Notes under the pieces: model-generated
The model's database searches: none
Seen by the model: the letters and a program-made list of their open reading frames with translations, nothing else
Told to the model about the DNA's origin: nothing
In this document: piece by piece, positions 1 to 12,841 of the stretch
How the letters are laid out: every line of letters begins with the position of its first letter
Numbering within the stretch: the stretch's first letter is position 1
Position numbers and translations under genes: made by a program
Origin: Opisthocomus hoazin
Taxonomy: Eukaryota > Chordata > Aves > Opisthocomiformes > Opisthocomidae
DNA length: 64,000 nucleotides
Direction of reading: 5' to 3'
Assembly (NCBI RefSeq): GCF_030867145.1
Contig: NC_134415.1
Span: 17,710,417 to 17,774,416, forward strand

Positions 1-109
1 TAGGACAAAAAGATTCTCTGAGGGCTGCTATGCAGTTAGTCAGAGGTCTCTCCTCCACCCTTGTCCTCATGAAGTTTTGGCTGAATCTGTCTCTGCCTTC
101 TACACACAG

Positions 110-232
110 AAATCGCAGATCTACACCTGGGATGGTCGCCAGTCAGATCGCTGGACAAAGCTGGATTTGAAAACTGAGCTGCCACGAGATACCCTTCTCT
201 CTGTGGAGATTGTTCATGAGCTGAAAGGAGAG
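110..232 (+). CDS. CMTR1: CMTR1, coding exon (seventh from last), partial gene
   Basis: CMTR1 (FTSJD2) transfers a methyl group from SAM to the ribose 2'-O of the first transcribed nucleotide, turning cap 0 into cap 1 on nascent RNA polymerase II transcripts in the nucleus. This exon encodes 41 residues in phase 0. They include the stretches [12 protein letters not shown] and [20 protein letters not shown], which I recognise from vertebrate CMTR1. It belongs to the C-terminal guanylyltransferase-like domain, which is catalytically inactive in this family. The acceptor is ...CTACACACAG before 110 and the donor is GTAGGA at 233. Together with the six exons downstream it gives about 228 C-terminal residues; the human protein has 835. 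The G-patch and RrmJ-type methyltransferase exons must lie to the left of the window. Positions 1-109 are intron. Confidence 0.95.
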
Positions 233-934
233 GTAGGAGGCTCTTCTCTGCCTTACCAAGTGGCTGCAAATATGAGCAGTTTTGCCTATTCTCCGTAAGG
301 TACTGCAGAATAAATGTTCCATCTGTGGCAGGTGCAAGATCTTTTGTATATGATCTTTAGAGAAACTATTTTGAATTAAATTCCTTCTTTCTGTCCAGTG
401 CTAGAGATATGAGCTTTAAACATTATTTTGAAAACACTTGGGACCTGACATGCTGCTGTTGTCCTATGTGCAGCAGCAGATGACGTTGCCAACATGACTT
501 AATGTGTTCTGTGGCTCTTTGGGTACGTAACTGCGCAGTAGTGATTGCAGGCATTGGGGAAAAGATTCTAATGGTGTATTCACAGTGTAAGATACTGCTG
601 CCTGGGACTTTGCGTGTCCTCTGGCACCTCAGCTGGGGATGCCATAGCGCACTGGGCTTTGTGCTGTGGTTCTGGATAGGACACAGAGAGCTGGTGATGG
701 CAGCTGTGGTCCTGCCCTCTCCCTTCCCTGAGACAGAACCGTGTAGTTGAGATACACCAGTTCGTGGAGGACAGGATGTTACTGTACAATGAGCAGCAAG
801 GAATTTGTGTACTTCTAATATCTGGAAAGGTGCTTTCTGGCTAAAAGAGAATGATGTCCTGTCAGAAACCAGGCTATAAATCAAAGCTGAAATAGCAGCG
901 GTCTGAGTAGTAAATCTCTCTATGCCCTCCCTAG

Positions 935-1026
935 GGGAAAGCCCAGCGAAAAATCAGTGCCATCCACATCCTTGATGTCTTGGTGCTGAACGGCAATGAC
1001 GTTCGAAAGCAGCATTTCAACCAGAG
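935..1026 (+). CDS. CMTR1: CMTR1, coding exon (sixth from last)
   Basis: This exon has 92 bases, entered in phase 0 after CCCTAG and left after two bases of an arginine codon at AG|GTATGT. It reads [20 protein letters not shown] and continues through NDV and QHFNQR, matching the guanylyltransferase-like domain of vertebrate CMTR1. The previous exon ends in KGE, so the join gives the expected KGEGKAQRK. Intron 233-934 upstream shows no other feature. Intron 1027-1663 downstream holds only chance open frames on both strands. Confidence 0.95.
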
Positions 1027-1663
1027 GTATGTAGTGTCTGGAGAAGCTTGTTTCTTGTACATGAATAGGAGTGACTGGGAAACAGTGTTCACCCTAAAAG
1101 CAGAATGCTGAGCATAGGGAGACAAGTGCATTCATCTGAAACACTGCTGGGTGCAGTAAGGATGGACTGTGGATGAACCTGCTCTGAAGTGACGTGCGTG
1201 TAGCCTTTTTTCCAGCTGTATCCTCTCTGGAAGGAGGCAGGTCTAGCTTCTTGCTTAGTCTGGGGTGAGTCGGACACAGTCTGGGTAAACTGAGCATTCT
1301 GGGAATATGAATGAGCATAGCTGATAACTGGCTGCAGGAGAAGGAATGAGCCCCTCTGTTTCCTTAGGGGCATGATGTCTCTACCAATCCTGCTTTCCTG
1401 CTGATACATCAGTGCGTTCAGCAGCATGTGGGCTTGTAGAGAAGGCTATGGAGACCCATTCCTAATGGATAATAGCCAGTATCACTGGGCACTGAACTGG
1501 GATGGCAGGGTGAAAAAAGTGTTGCTCAGTACCCATTTGGCTAGCAGTGGTGGCAGTCTGCATGTACTGAAGTGTCTAATCAGTTATTCTGCTGAAACTG
1601 TTACCTGCCTGCTGCGTCAAAGATCTTGCTAAATTGCTGGTTTTTCCTGATGTCTTCATTCAG

Positions 1664-1732
1664 GATTCAGCTGGCGGAGAAGTTTGTCAAAGCTGTTTCT
1701 AAGCCTAGCCGGCCAGATATGAACCCCATCCG
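1664..1732 (+). CDS. CMTR1: CMTR1, coding exon (fifth from last)
   Basis: This 69-base exon completes a split arginine codon and reads [20 protein letters not shown] followed by PI, then leaves two bases (CG) of the next arginine codon before GTGAGC. The acceptor is TTCATTCAG. The peptide is close to mammalian CMTR1 and lies late in the guanylyltransferase-like domain. The following intron (1733-3173) is the longest but one in this part of the gene. Apart from a 21-base A run, I see nothing in it. Confidence 0.95.
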
Positions 1733-2689
1733 GTGAGCGATGACTCTTCCCCTCAGCCTGGCGTGCTTTGGTTTCAGTGTGTTGGAGGATGAAGATAAGG
1801 AGCTGAAGGAGAGTTAAATTTCAAGCTGAAATTCGTAGTTTTGTTACGCTCAATGGAAAGAGGCTAAAAGCCCTTTTACTACCTAACATAAAAGGTTGAT
1901 AGTGGAGCAGTTGTACCCTCCTTTCACATATCGGACAGTCATGTTTTCATCATAGGTGCACTGGCTGGTGCCAATTTCAAATATGTGCTACAGTAGGTCT
2001 AGCACCCAGTTAGCTCAATCATTGCAAAGACTTCTGCGTCCTTGTCTGCCCAAAGGGTCAGCAGCGGAACAGAAATGCTGGCTGTTAGTACATAAATGAA
2101 GTGCTGACCAGCATTTGTAATCTCCACATGGTTAGCCCAAGGAGAAGGCTGAAGTTATGATCTCAAGAAAGTTCCTGGCAAAGGCTTTCAGCTTTGGTTG
2201 CCTCCTGACCTTCTATTTCATAAATTCTGCTACGGTGAAGCATAAGAGCATCATTGTGCTGCGTATCAGACAGGTATTGTGGACAAAAAAGCTTCTGTTT
2301 CAGACACTTGAAGTGCTGTGATATTGTGAGAGAAGCTGGAGAAAGCTTGATGTCTTAATGATAGATAATGAGTGGATCTCAGTTAAACTCAAGACAATCA
2401 GACAATTGCAGTAACTGGAGGAGTGCAAAGCGCTGGGGAGGGCTGAAGGTGCGGCGAGAAGGAGGGCTGTACAAATGAGTTGTAGAGTGGTCCTTTGCTG
2501 CTCCTGTGAAAAGGTGTTCAGACTCTGCTGTTTGGAGCCTGGTGCGTGTAGCAGTTTGTTGGAAATGGGTGGTTGGGATGTCTGATCAGTGCTTTTGAAA
2601 GTTTCCAGTTGTCTTTCTGTGTCTTGGAACAACAAAGCAGTTTGACATAATGATAGAATGATGATTCCAAATCATCTTTACAGATTGTC

Positions 2690-2710
2690 AAAAAAAAAAA
2701 AAAAAAAAAA
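2690..2710 (+). repeat. Poly(A) homopolymer in a CMTR1 intron
   Basis: There are twenty-one consecutive A bases. I looked upstream for a retrocopy or SINE body that would make this a retrotransposon tail and found none, so it is annotated as a simple homopolymer. Confidence 0.9.
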
Positions 2711-3173
2711 GCTGGTTTTACCTCAGGGTAACTAAGGAGTTTGTGGTGTCTTTGAGCATAACAGTGAAGATCAGGCAGTTTAGTTTTACTGCAAGGCTAG
2801 CATACTGAGGCTAGAACCTGCCTGGGGCTGACCTTGGTGAATTTACCTCACTGGAAGACAAAAGCACCCAACTTTCACTGTTATTCCTCTTCTGTGTACT
2901 GACCCTGAGGTAAAAATGCACAACCTCCTTGGTGAGGGCGCTCGTATGCTACTTACAGCAACCCAGCTGTGAGCATGCAGGTTGTCAGGTGTTCCCAAGC
3001 CAGACAAAATAAGGCACTGGGGCATAAGACTGAGGAGAAAGGTGAACCTCAGTCATGCCTGACCATCTCACGCTGTACGAAACTGTTTGGCTGTTCCCTG
3101 TAGCTGGCGTAGAAAAACAGGACAGTTTAAATTTTTTAATCACGTTTTTGTCTTGCTGATGCTCTTCCCCCAG

Positions 3174-3221
3174 AGTGAAGGAAGTGTACAGATTGGAGGA
3201 GATGGAGAAGATTTTTGTGAG
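3174..3221 (+). CDS. CMTR1: CMTR1, coding micro-exon (fourth from last)
   Basis: At 48 bases this is the shortest CMTR1 exon here. It begins with A, completing CG|A arginine, reads VKEVYRLEEMEKIFV and ends after AG of a split arginine codon at AG|GTGAGT. The acceptor is CTTCCCCCAG. The length is a multiple of three and the boundary phase is 2 on both sides, so skipping it would keep the frame. It joins the guanylyltransferase-like fold to the [12 protein letters not shown] segment in the next exon. Intron 3222-3811 follows; I see nothing notable in it. Confidence 0.94.
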
Positions 3222-3811
3222 GTGAGTGACTAGCACAAATGAGCGACTTCAGGGCCCACTGAGGTTATCAGCCAGCAATGCTCAGTAATGGGAGGGCTGT
3301 GCTGATCTGTGCTTGAGGAGTCCTGGAGAAAAAGCTGCTGGAGCTCATGCAGCTGGTGGCTGCTGTTTCTGGGGTGCTGCTGACACAGAGCATCATCGTG
3401 CTGAGTTCTGACGCTGCAGACGTGGCCAACGTGCTTTACAGTGGTAGGAGTAGCAACAGTGCTCGAGTTTGTGTGCAGAAGCGTCAGTGGCTTCTCAGTG
3501 GCTTGAAAGATGAAGAGTTCATACCTGAAATGGGAACCCCGTTTGGATGAAGAGTGGTAGATTATCGCACATCCTTCATTGCAACACTTGATTTGCTACC
3601 TGATCTAGACAGCTTTGGCTGGTTTCTCTAGCCACGTGGGGAAGGCAAGAGACTGAATTCTCCAGGATGTGATGATTTGTCTTGTCGTGTGCAGTGCTGT
3701 CAGTTTTCACCATGACACTCTGGGGAGGGTCTGCAGGTGGCACATTGTGTGCAAGGGGACAGTAAAGGAAGAAACAGGGCATCTCTATCACTGCCTTCTC
3801 TCCACATTCAG

Positions 3812-3924
3812 GTTAGAGATGAAAATCATCAAGAGTTCAGGGGGAATACCCCGGCTATCCTACACTGGCCGAGACGACCGGCACTTTGTGCCCACAGGAC
3901 TCTACATTGTACGGACTGTGAATG
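3812..3924 (+). CDS. CMTR1: CMTR1, coding exon (third from last)
   Basis: This exon has 113 bases. It completes arginine and reads [11 protein letters not shown], then [20 protein letters not shown], then TVN, leaving one G of a split codon before GTAGGA. These are highly conserved CMTR1 residues at the end of the guanylyltransferase-like domain, just before the WW domain. The acceptor is TCCACATTCAG. Mammals have a Glu at the split codon; here the join gives GAT (Asp). Intron 3925-4473 downstream is AT-rich and otherwise featureless. Confidence 0.95.
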
Positions 3925-4473
3925 GTAGGAAGAGACAGTCCCTGCTCTTATTTAACTTTTCTTTGTATCTTCAAGTAAAATGTATTGACCAGGCTCACTC
4001 CAGTTGTAAATTGGTAAAACATTAATGGGAGTATTGCAATAGCTAGAGTTTAACTGTTTGCTTGTAAGGAGGCTAGCTTGGATTTGGATAAAGTTTAGGG
4101 TATTTATATGATAGGTTTTTCTGTTGTGGGTTGATTAGCTGTTGTGTGGGTAATTCCATTTATTTACATGACTGATGACTTTCTTTTTTAACAAAGTAAT
4201 TTTTCATCAAGAAGATATTTTTCAGAGTAATAGTACACGGAAATATCCTATTTGGAATGTCAACTTTTAAATGCAGGGGGAAGGGAGTTTTCTCAGTGAA
4301 TAGAGAACAGCTTGGGCAGCGGGTCTTCTTGGCAGAGGGAAGAAAAAAGGAGTAAAAGAGGGACCACAATTTCCTTATAGATTCCTCTTCTCTGCTTGCA
4401 CTATGTGTATATTTATGCTGTGCTTTTTTTCCCCTTTCCATTTTCTGTCTGATCCCTGTGACTCTTCTGCAAG

Positions 4474-4582
4474 ATCCCTGGACAATGGCATACAGCAAAA
4501 ACTCCAAGAGGAAATTCTTCTTCAACAAAATGACCAAGCAAGCGACATACAACCTCCCTTCGGAATCCATCGCACCCTTTCA
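4474..4582 (+). CDS. CMTR1: CMTR1, coding exon with the WW domain (second from last)
   Basis: This exon has 109 bases. After completing Asp it reads PWTMAYSKNSKRKFFFN and then KMTKQATYNLPSESIAPF, ending CA|GTGAGT. It is the CMTR1 WW domain: the first Trp lies in PWTM, the FFFN segment forms a central strand, and the YNLP segment supplies the closing proline. In human CMTR1 this domain contacts the Ser5-phosphorylated C-terminal domain of RNA polymerase II, which brings cap methylation to early transcription. The acceptor is TTCTGCAAG. The next intron, 4583-6371, is about 1.8 kb, and I found no gene or clear repeat in it. Confidence 0.95.
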
Positions 4583-6371
4583 GTGAGTACAAGCCAGAGC
4601 TGAGGCCATGGAAGGACAGCTGCGTGCGAGTTTGTGTGTGCGCATCTGGCTATTTGGAAGGGAGTTTTCGGGCGTGCTGTGCTCTGTTCTTGCAGTCGTT
4701 TGCAGTGCAAGCGCTGTTTGGTCACCAGCAGGGCGTGCTGCAGAAGCTGGCACCTTCTCAGACGTTTAGGAAATGGCTGATCTGGATTCGTGCAATCAAT
4801 TGCTATGAATAACACACATCTCGCAACTTTGTTCCCCTGTCTGCAGCCGCGTACAAGTTACTGAACCTCCCTGCACACAGGGGAATGGAAATTGAGCCCA
4901 GCAACTGTAATTCGCTGCATCTCTGTATTTTAAGATGCTTGCTGGAGGTTGCTAATTTAAAAGCAAATCCCAGGTCATTTAGCCCAGGCTCTGCAATAAG
5001 CTGTAGGTAGCTGGGAGCTGTTTAAAGAAAGAGTAAGAGAGAAAAGCAGCCACTCCTTGGGGAAGGATGGAATGGCTTGTCATTACGTAGTCATTAGCCC
5101 TGTGGCTGCTGAACCGCGTCTGTATCTATGCAGTACTAGGCTAAGGCCTCGTCTTAGGTACAGCAAATCCAGAGTCTGTGTGACACCTCGAGGATCATGG
5201 GTGGAGATGTTCTGCACACCCTTGCCCTCAGGTAGTCTCAGGAGATGCCCTCCACCACCAATACCAAGGACTCTGCCTCTGAGTGACAGCTTGATATGAA
5301 GTAGGGCTCCTGAGTTTCTCACTTTGAATCTCCTTACCTACCTTAACAGCAGTGCTCTTAAGAATCCTTAAGGTTTTCTTAACCAGCTAAATGGAAGCAC
5401 GGGCTTAAAACTCTAAAGGTAGAGGCACACAATGCTTTTTCCCTCCATGTGTCAGGATGGAGTTAGTTTTGCTGATGTACTCAGAAGCAGGCCAGCGTGA
5501 ACCTGCGTGAATGGTTGAGGAGGTGGAGGGAGGCTCGAGAGGGACTCCAGAAGGGATGTGTTGTATTGTGGTTAGTGAGTACTAATGTGTCTAATTAGCC
5601 ATTGACATGTGCTCTTGTCGCTGTGCTAGTACTGCTTTGTTAGAACAGTAGCACTAAATAAGCTATGAATATTAAGTGTCAGTAATTGTACGAAATGAAA
5701 GGCTGCTGTGTCAGCAGTAATTAGCAGCTCTGTTTTCATTATGGTTGGGACTGTGTTGATGCGGTGAGGGAAGGCTGTGCTTGGTGGACGGAGTGAGAGA
5801 TGGTGTTGCAGGACCAGAACTCTCAGCAGCCGAGTGGAGCTGGGTTATTTCACACGAGGGGAAAGAGGGGATGATCCTGGCCGCTTCGATACAGCGTGAA
5901 GTGCTGTTCTTTTGCAAAGCTCCATAGGACAGCTATTACTGATTCTAGTAGTCTTGAGTGATTAGATTGCTGCTTGCTGCTGCTGGCAGACTTTCTAAAT
6001 TCTTCATTAAGGCCCTTCCATTGCCTGCAATGACAGTTTCATCCTCTCAAAAACTTGGGGGAGGTAGGTTTTCCCTAACGACCTGTCTCCTTCCAGCAAA
6101 TACTGAACTGAATCTTGAGTGAAGCTAGAATGAACAATTTTGTTTCCGTGGAAGTCTCTTAGGCTTGGAAGCTGCTGTACCTTAAGGGCTGTGGAGTTTG
6201 TAAGGTGAATGAACGCACTGGTCTTTCTCTAAGGTACCCCTTAGACAGAATCTCTCTGAGTGGCTCCCATCTCAAGGGCAACTGTCTCTGTAGTGCACTT
6301 TGTGGCTAGGATGACAATGCTTTCCTTCCCTTCCCCTGCCAAACTAATCTTGCTCTCCTCTCTGCCCACAG

Positions 6372-6504
6372 CGTCTGCCATTACAGCCGCCTCTTCTGGG
6401 AGTGGGGGGAAGGTGTCAAAGTGCACGACTCTCAGAAAAGGCAAGATCCAGAGAAGCTATCAAAGGAGGATGTCCTGTCTTTCATCCAAGCACGCTACCC
6501 CTAA
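6372..6504 (+). CDS. CMTR1: CMTR1, terminal coding exon with stop
   Basis: The exon completes CA|C His and reads [20 protein letters not shown], then [19 protein letters not shown] and a short ARYP tail before TAA at 6502-6504. The LFWEWG and [12 protein letters not shown] motifs match the extreme C terminus of vertebrate CMTR1. The last few residues differ from the mammalian ending, as is usual at a free C terminus. The acceptor is TCTGCCCACAG. The seven exons total 687 coding bases including the stop, with every junction in frame, so nothing suggests a pseudogene. Confidence 0.95.
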
Positions 6505-7334
6505 TGCTTTTCACTTGAGGGGTGCAGGGGGGACTGAGCCCAGCTTGGATTCTTCAGGGACTGATGAGACTGGGGAGGCTGCACAACTTCTATCCTGGTC
6601 TTCTCCAGAGCCGATTTCCTGGAGGTGATCTAACCAGCGGGTGGTATGCAGAAGGTGCAGGACAAGGCTCTACCCTGGCAGTGTATAGAAGAGTACGGCC
6701 CAGGTAGCGTCTGCTGCTGGAGTACCTGTGGTGACTCCTGGAGCCAAGGCCAAATGCCCTTTTTGTCCTGCCCTACTGCATGCATGAGGCCAAGGGGCTG
6801 GCAGCTTTCTTGGCTCCTGTTCAAACATTCAGCTAAGTTTGTGGAGCTCTGTGTGTGCCAGAACTCTCCAGGCTTGTGCTTCCCTGGCACTGTGGGAAGG
6901 AGCAGAGATGTCTTGGTGGCAGAGCCAGGCAGCAGCATGTTGAAGCAGCCCTGCATTGTTCCTGGCAGCTATCTGTCTCCTCGGCCTTGTCAAAGGCCCA
7001 CGCTACCCAGCAGAGGGTGTTAACTCATTGGGGAATGCTAGCTTTGGGATGCAAGTATGTATTATTGTTGGTGTCTCCAACACTTCTGCTTATCAAGGCA
7101 CTTGGCAGGCCACTGGCAATTCCCATGTGATGGTATCCTCTTGGACAAAGGCCAGCGCAGGTGATGAGCAGAGTTCCTGGCACAGATTTGATGTGCTCAG
7201 TGCCAGGGGTTTCTCAGACCTCTAGAAGCTGCTGTGACAAGGCATTCCCGTCTCCAGGTCAGTGACTGATTCTGAGCCAGCAGCCTGGCGTTAATTTGTG
7301 AACGTCTCTGTGCCTCATGGTACTTCTGAGACCA

Positions 7335-7400
7335 AGGTGCTTTGATTCTTGGTACTCGATGCTATTACCCAGATTTTCAGCGAGGAAAGCGGATGTGGGA
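7335..7400 (-). repeat. MIR-like SINE scrap, antisense
   Basis: The run GGTGCTTTGATT...GATGCTATTACCC...TTTTCAGCGAGGAAAGC resembles the antisense MIR core (CATTTTACAGATGAGGAAACTGAGG and its flank). It is short and diverged, and lies inside the CMTR1 3'UTR. The call rests on remembered consensus only. Confidence 0.35.
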
Positions 7401-8799
7401 GGGAAGACACAGGAAGGCTGGAACGCTGGAGGTCTTTGGAGGAAATCAGGGGAATATCTGACTTTTAGTTAAAAAAAACCCCAGAGCTTCAGTGAAAAGA
7501 GATCGTGACTTTGACCATCTTGGTTAAGCAGAAGATAACCTGTCCCCTGACTATGCCCACTGGAAAGGTTACCAGACTTTCCTTTTTAAATGTCAGAATG
7601 GGCTTTGAAACCCTCCATGTCTCATTTGGCCCTAGAGCTGCATCTGGGGTAGGCCCAGAGCTGTGTAACTCTCAGCATGGTATTTGTGTGTCAACAGACT
7701 TCTCCGTGCACTTCTGTGCTGGGCTCAAAGTTGTCTTCTGTTGCATGTTTTACCTTCACTTCTGGCTTCCATGGCACTTTTGCCAGGTCTTCCACATAAA
7801 TCACAAGATAACACACAGTTGACTGCTTTTGGCCAAGCAGCAAAATTGCCCTTTTTTTTTGGTTCTTGGCTTGTTTTTAAATAGATTGGCAAGTGGGAGG
7901 AAACCGATTTACGGGTTGTCTGAACTGTGCCTTAAAGAAAGCTATAGTTCTCCTAGAATCTATAGCAGTTGTTTAGATTCTTGTTTCTTTCTCTCCACAC
8001 ACATATGTACGATTTGAACAAGCTTTATGTAGCACGACATGGAAATTTTCACTTGTAGGTGTCTAGGTGAATGGATGCCCTGCATCCCACCTGAAGAAGC
8101 CAGAACAAGGATGGCATGTTGTAGAAGTCCCATCTCCATCCTTTAAGGCCCAGCATCACGTGTAGGTTTGGTGCTAATTCTCGGCACACAGTTGAATGTC
8201 ATTCTACAAGTAGGCTGTGCTTTCTGAGCCTGGAGTGCTTCCATGTCTTCACAAGCAAATCGTCTCCATATACCCATGTATTAATTCTCTACAGTTTGGT
8301 ATAACTGAACTTAGCAGCTGCAACTCTTTGCACCGGAGAAAATTATATGCAGGCTCAGTCGCTGCAGAACCACCCCCCCGGCTAAAGGAGCAGCACAGAA
8401 GTTGGCATGGTCAGTTGGTCAATGGAAACCAGAGGAGGCAAAGCTCAGGAGTGGATGGGAGTTTAGCTTACAAATAGGTAGCCCCGAATATTGTGCAGGG
8501 CAGCTGTTGTGTTTCTTCTCAAGCTCTGACCAAAAGTGAAGTGGGTCACAGCTGCTTTTTCCCCATTTGTGACTATTAGTCCCCAGACACAGTTAGGTTA
8601 CCAAGGCAGCTGAGGGACTGCATGCTCTTAATGCACCTTCTGGCTCACGTGTAGACCTGCTCTGCTCTCAAGCATCAGTAAAACATGTATGAAAGAAATG
8701 GTGGCCCTTTTCCCCAAAGAACAAGAGGCCTGTCACTGGCAGTTTTGTTCTGGCAAAGGCGCTTCCATGAGGCATGAGGAGGAATCTCTCCTGGTGGGC

Positions 8800-8805
8800 A
8801 ATAAA
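8800..8805 (+). terminator. Candidate CMTR1 poly(A) signal, proximal
   Basis: Canonical AATAAA with a GT-rich element 15-50 bases downstream. It is the first canonical AATAAA I noticed after the CMTR1 stop. Confidence 0.5.
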
Positions 8806-9763
8806 GAACCTCCAGCTGTGTGGTTTCCAGGCCTGGGTGCAGCTGGCTTTTTAAATGAACCAGTAACTTGTGGTGTTTCTTTGGACTGCCTTGAGGCTGT
8901 TCCAGTGCCAGCAAAGCATGCTGTTCCCTTTGCCGGGCTTCTTTGCTAAGTGTTGTGTTCTCCACTCAAGGCTTTGGTCTTCTGCAGGCTGGCAGACAGA
9001 AGTGTGACTAGGAAGCCTCTGAGGGTGCAAAAAAAAAAACAACCCCAAAACTGGTTAGCCTACAGGCTAGCTTTTATGAACAGATACTTTGTTTACCCAG
9101 TTGCCTCCAGCTCCTCCCCATTTTAATTTGCTTTTATTTTTGATGCACTGAACCTTGATTCTGAATCCCCCTTCAAGAAGGCAAGCATGAGCCACCATGC
9201 TACTTGCTTCCCTGCTGCAGGGTAAACATGGGAGGGATTACATGGGGAAGTGGGGCGAGAACAGTCTTGCTGAAGGAAATGTTTATGTACATTAATTGCA
9301 CAATGTATTGTTATTAGGCTATGTATCATTTTGTGTTGACTTCTCTGCTTTCATTGTCTCTATTACCAATACAGCCCCTTTAGTTGACAACAGTGCTTGT
9401 TTACTTTGCTTCCCACAAAATCCTGGCCAGCAGTGTGTTGGCGTGGCGACAGAGAAATGCCTTGCACAGTTAAATTTTCAAGACAGTCCCCTTTTAAAGG
9501 CTTTCCTGGCAAGCCAGAGCATGCTCTGGGCTACCTAGTGTATATTACTGGCTCAGAAAGGGGCCTACAAGGTATGGTCTCCAGCACTTCTCTGCAGCAT
9601 GCTAGGCTGTGTTTACACACAAAGGAAGCACTCAAGTAGATTCCAGGCCACAACAGACCAATAACCCACTGCTGACACCTTGCTGACCAGGGATGTTAAG
9701 TGCCTAACCCACTTGGGGCTTACCATGGTGCAATGTGTGCCAGCAAGGGGCTGGTAGGATGAG

Positions 9764-9769
9764 AATAAA
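9764..9769 (+). terminator. Candidate CMTR1 poly(A) signal, distal
   Basis: Canonical AATAAA on the + strand, with a weaker downstream context. If used, it would place the CMTR1 cleavage site at about 9780-9800, next to the CCDC167 3' end on the other strand. Confidence 0.4.
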
Positions 9770-9825
9770 GCAGTGGCTGAGAGGCATGTTACAAAACAGG
9801 CAGAAAAAACAGGAAGTCACACACA

Positions 9826-10587
9826 GTCAAATTATTTTATTTAAAGCCCTGCAGAAGCACTTCATCCCTGGGAGTTGGTAATAAATTCTCTTCTGCAGTG
9901 TTGATTCTCAGAGGCACAAAATGGCTACCGAGCTCTGATGCACTGAAGATGTAGGGTAGACCTTCTGAAAGCCCAAGCACCCAGATCTCAAGTTGGATGC
10001 CACCTGCTTGTGGAAAAACAGATACCTACCTCCCATCTGTTTCTGTGGGGGTAGGATTCCTTTGGTCCTGCAGGTCAGTGTGGAGGAGGAAACATCTTTG
10101 TTTAGCTTTGCTCTGGGGACCTGTGGAGTCTTTAGGTCACAATCCCCAAGTTACCCTTTGATTCAAAGAGCTTGGTGTCCCCTCAACTTATGGCTGAGTC
10201 ACAACAACCAAAAAGGGGGTGTGTATTCTGACTGGGCTGGGCAGAGAACGGTTCTCTGCAACCACAGAAGTCCTTGAACTTCAAAAGGGAGAACGTATTG
10301 CCTTCCTGCATCAGGCTGGATGGTCCTGACAGCATATTGGGTAAGACAGCACCTCCTTGAGCTCTGCTTGACCCGATTTCCAATGGCAAGTGTGCTGTGA
10401 TGTCTGGTTTGTCTCCTGTCCCCCTCAATTCTCAGAGAAAAAGCTTCCCTACAAGGCTTGGAGAGGATAAACAAGAACAGCAATTTGAAATGCTGATCCT
10501 CACGCTTAGGGGAGGCACACTGGTGAGAGGAGGAAGAGCTCCTTGCAGTAGAGTCATTTGGTCAGCAGGGAGAATTCTTCAGTGCAA
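9826..10587 (-). other. CCDC167: CCDC167 3' untranslated region
   Basis: About 760 bases lie between the CCDC167 stop (10588-10590) and the inferred cleavage site just past the - strand AATAAA. No repeat or second coding segment was recognised in it. Confidence 0.7.
9836..9841 (-). terminator. CCDC167 poly(A) signal
   Basis: TTTATT on the + strand is AATAAA on the - strand. Past it, on the transcribed strand, comes TGTGTGTGAC and then CTTCCTGTTTTTT, a strong GU/U-rich downstream element. This supports it as the true end of the gene. Confidence 0.8.
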
Positions 10588-12788
<2,201 letters not shown>

Positions 12789-12841
12789 CGTAGTTGTCAG
12801 CTTTGGTCATTAGTAAGTTTCTCTCTCTCTCCAGTGACTTT
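12789..12841 (-). CDS. CCDC167: CCDC167 exon 3
   Basis: This 53-base exon reads KSLEREKNLLMTKADNY after completing the split arginine, and ends with one G of the next Glu codon before GTAAGA. Human CCDC167 has a very similar [20 protein letters not shown] segment. The residues are rich in Glu, Lys and Leu and continue the coiled coil begun in exon 2. The acceptor is TCATTACAG on the transcribed strand. Phases agree on both sides, so the frame runs through to exon 4. Confidence 0.94.

Larger units (their letters stand above)
6505..8825 (+). other. CMTR1: CMTR1 3' untranslated region (end uncertain)
   Basis: This non-coding sequence follows the CMTR1 stop. The 3' end is not fixed by the sequence alone. 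A canonical AATAAA at 8800-8805 is followed by a GT-rich stretch (TGTGTGGTTTCC...GGGTGC), which suits cleavage near 8820. A second AATAAA at 9764-9769 would extend the UTR almost to the CCDC167 3' end. No protein-coding continuation is visible. One MIR-like scrap occurs near 7335-7400. Confidence 0.55.

Noticed and set aside
2690..2710. A21 run as the tail of a processed retrocopy
   Set aside because: No gene-like or SINE-like body precedes it.
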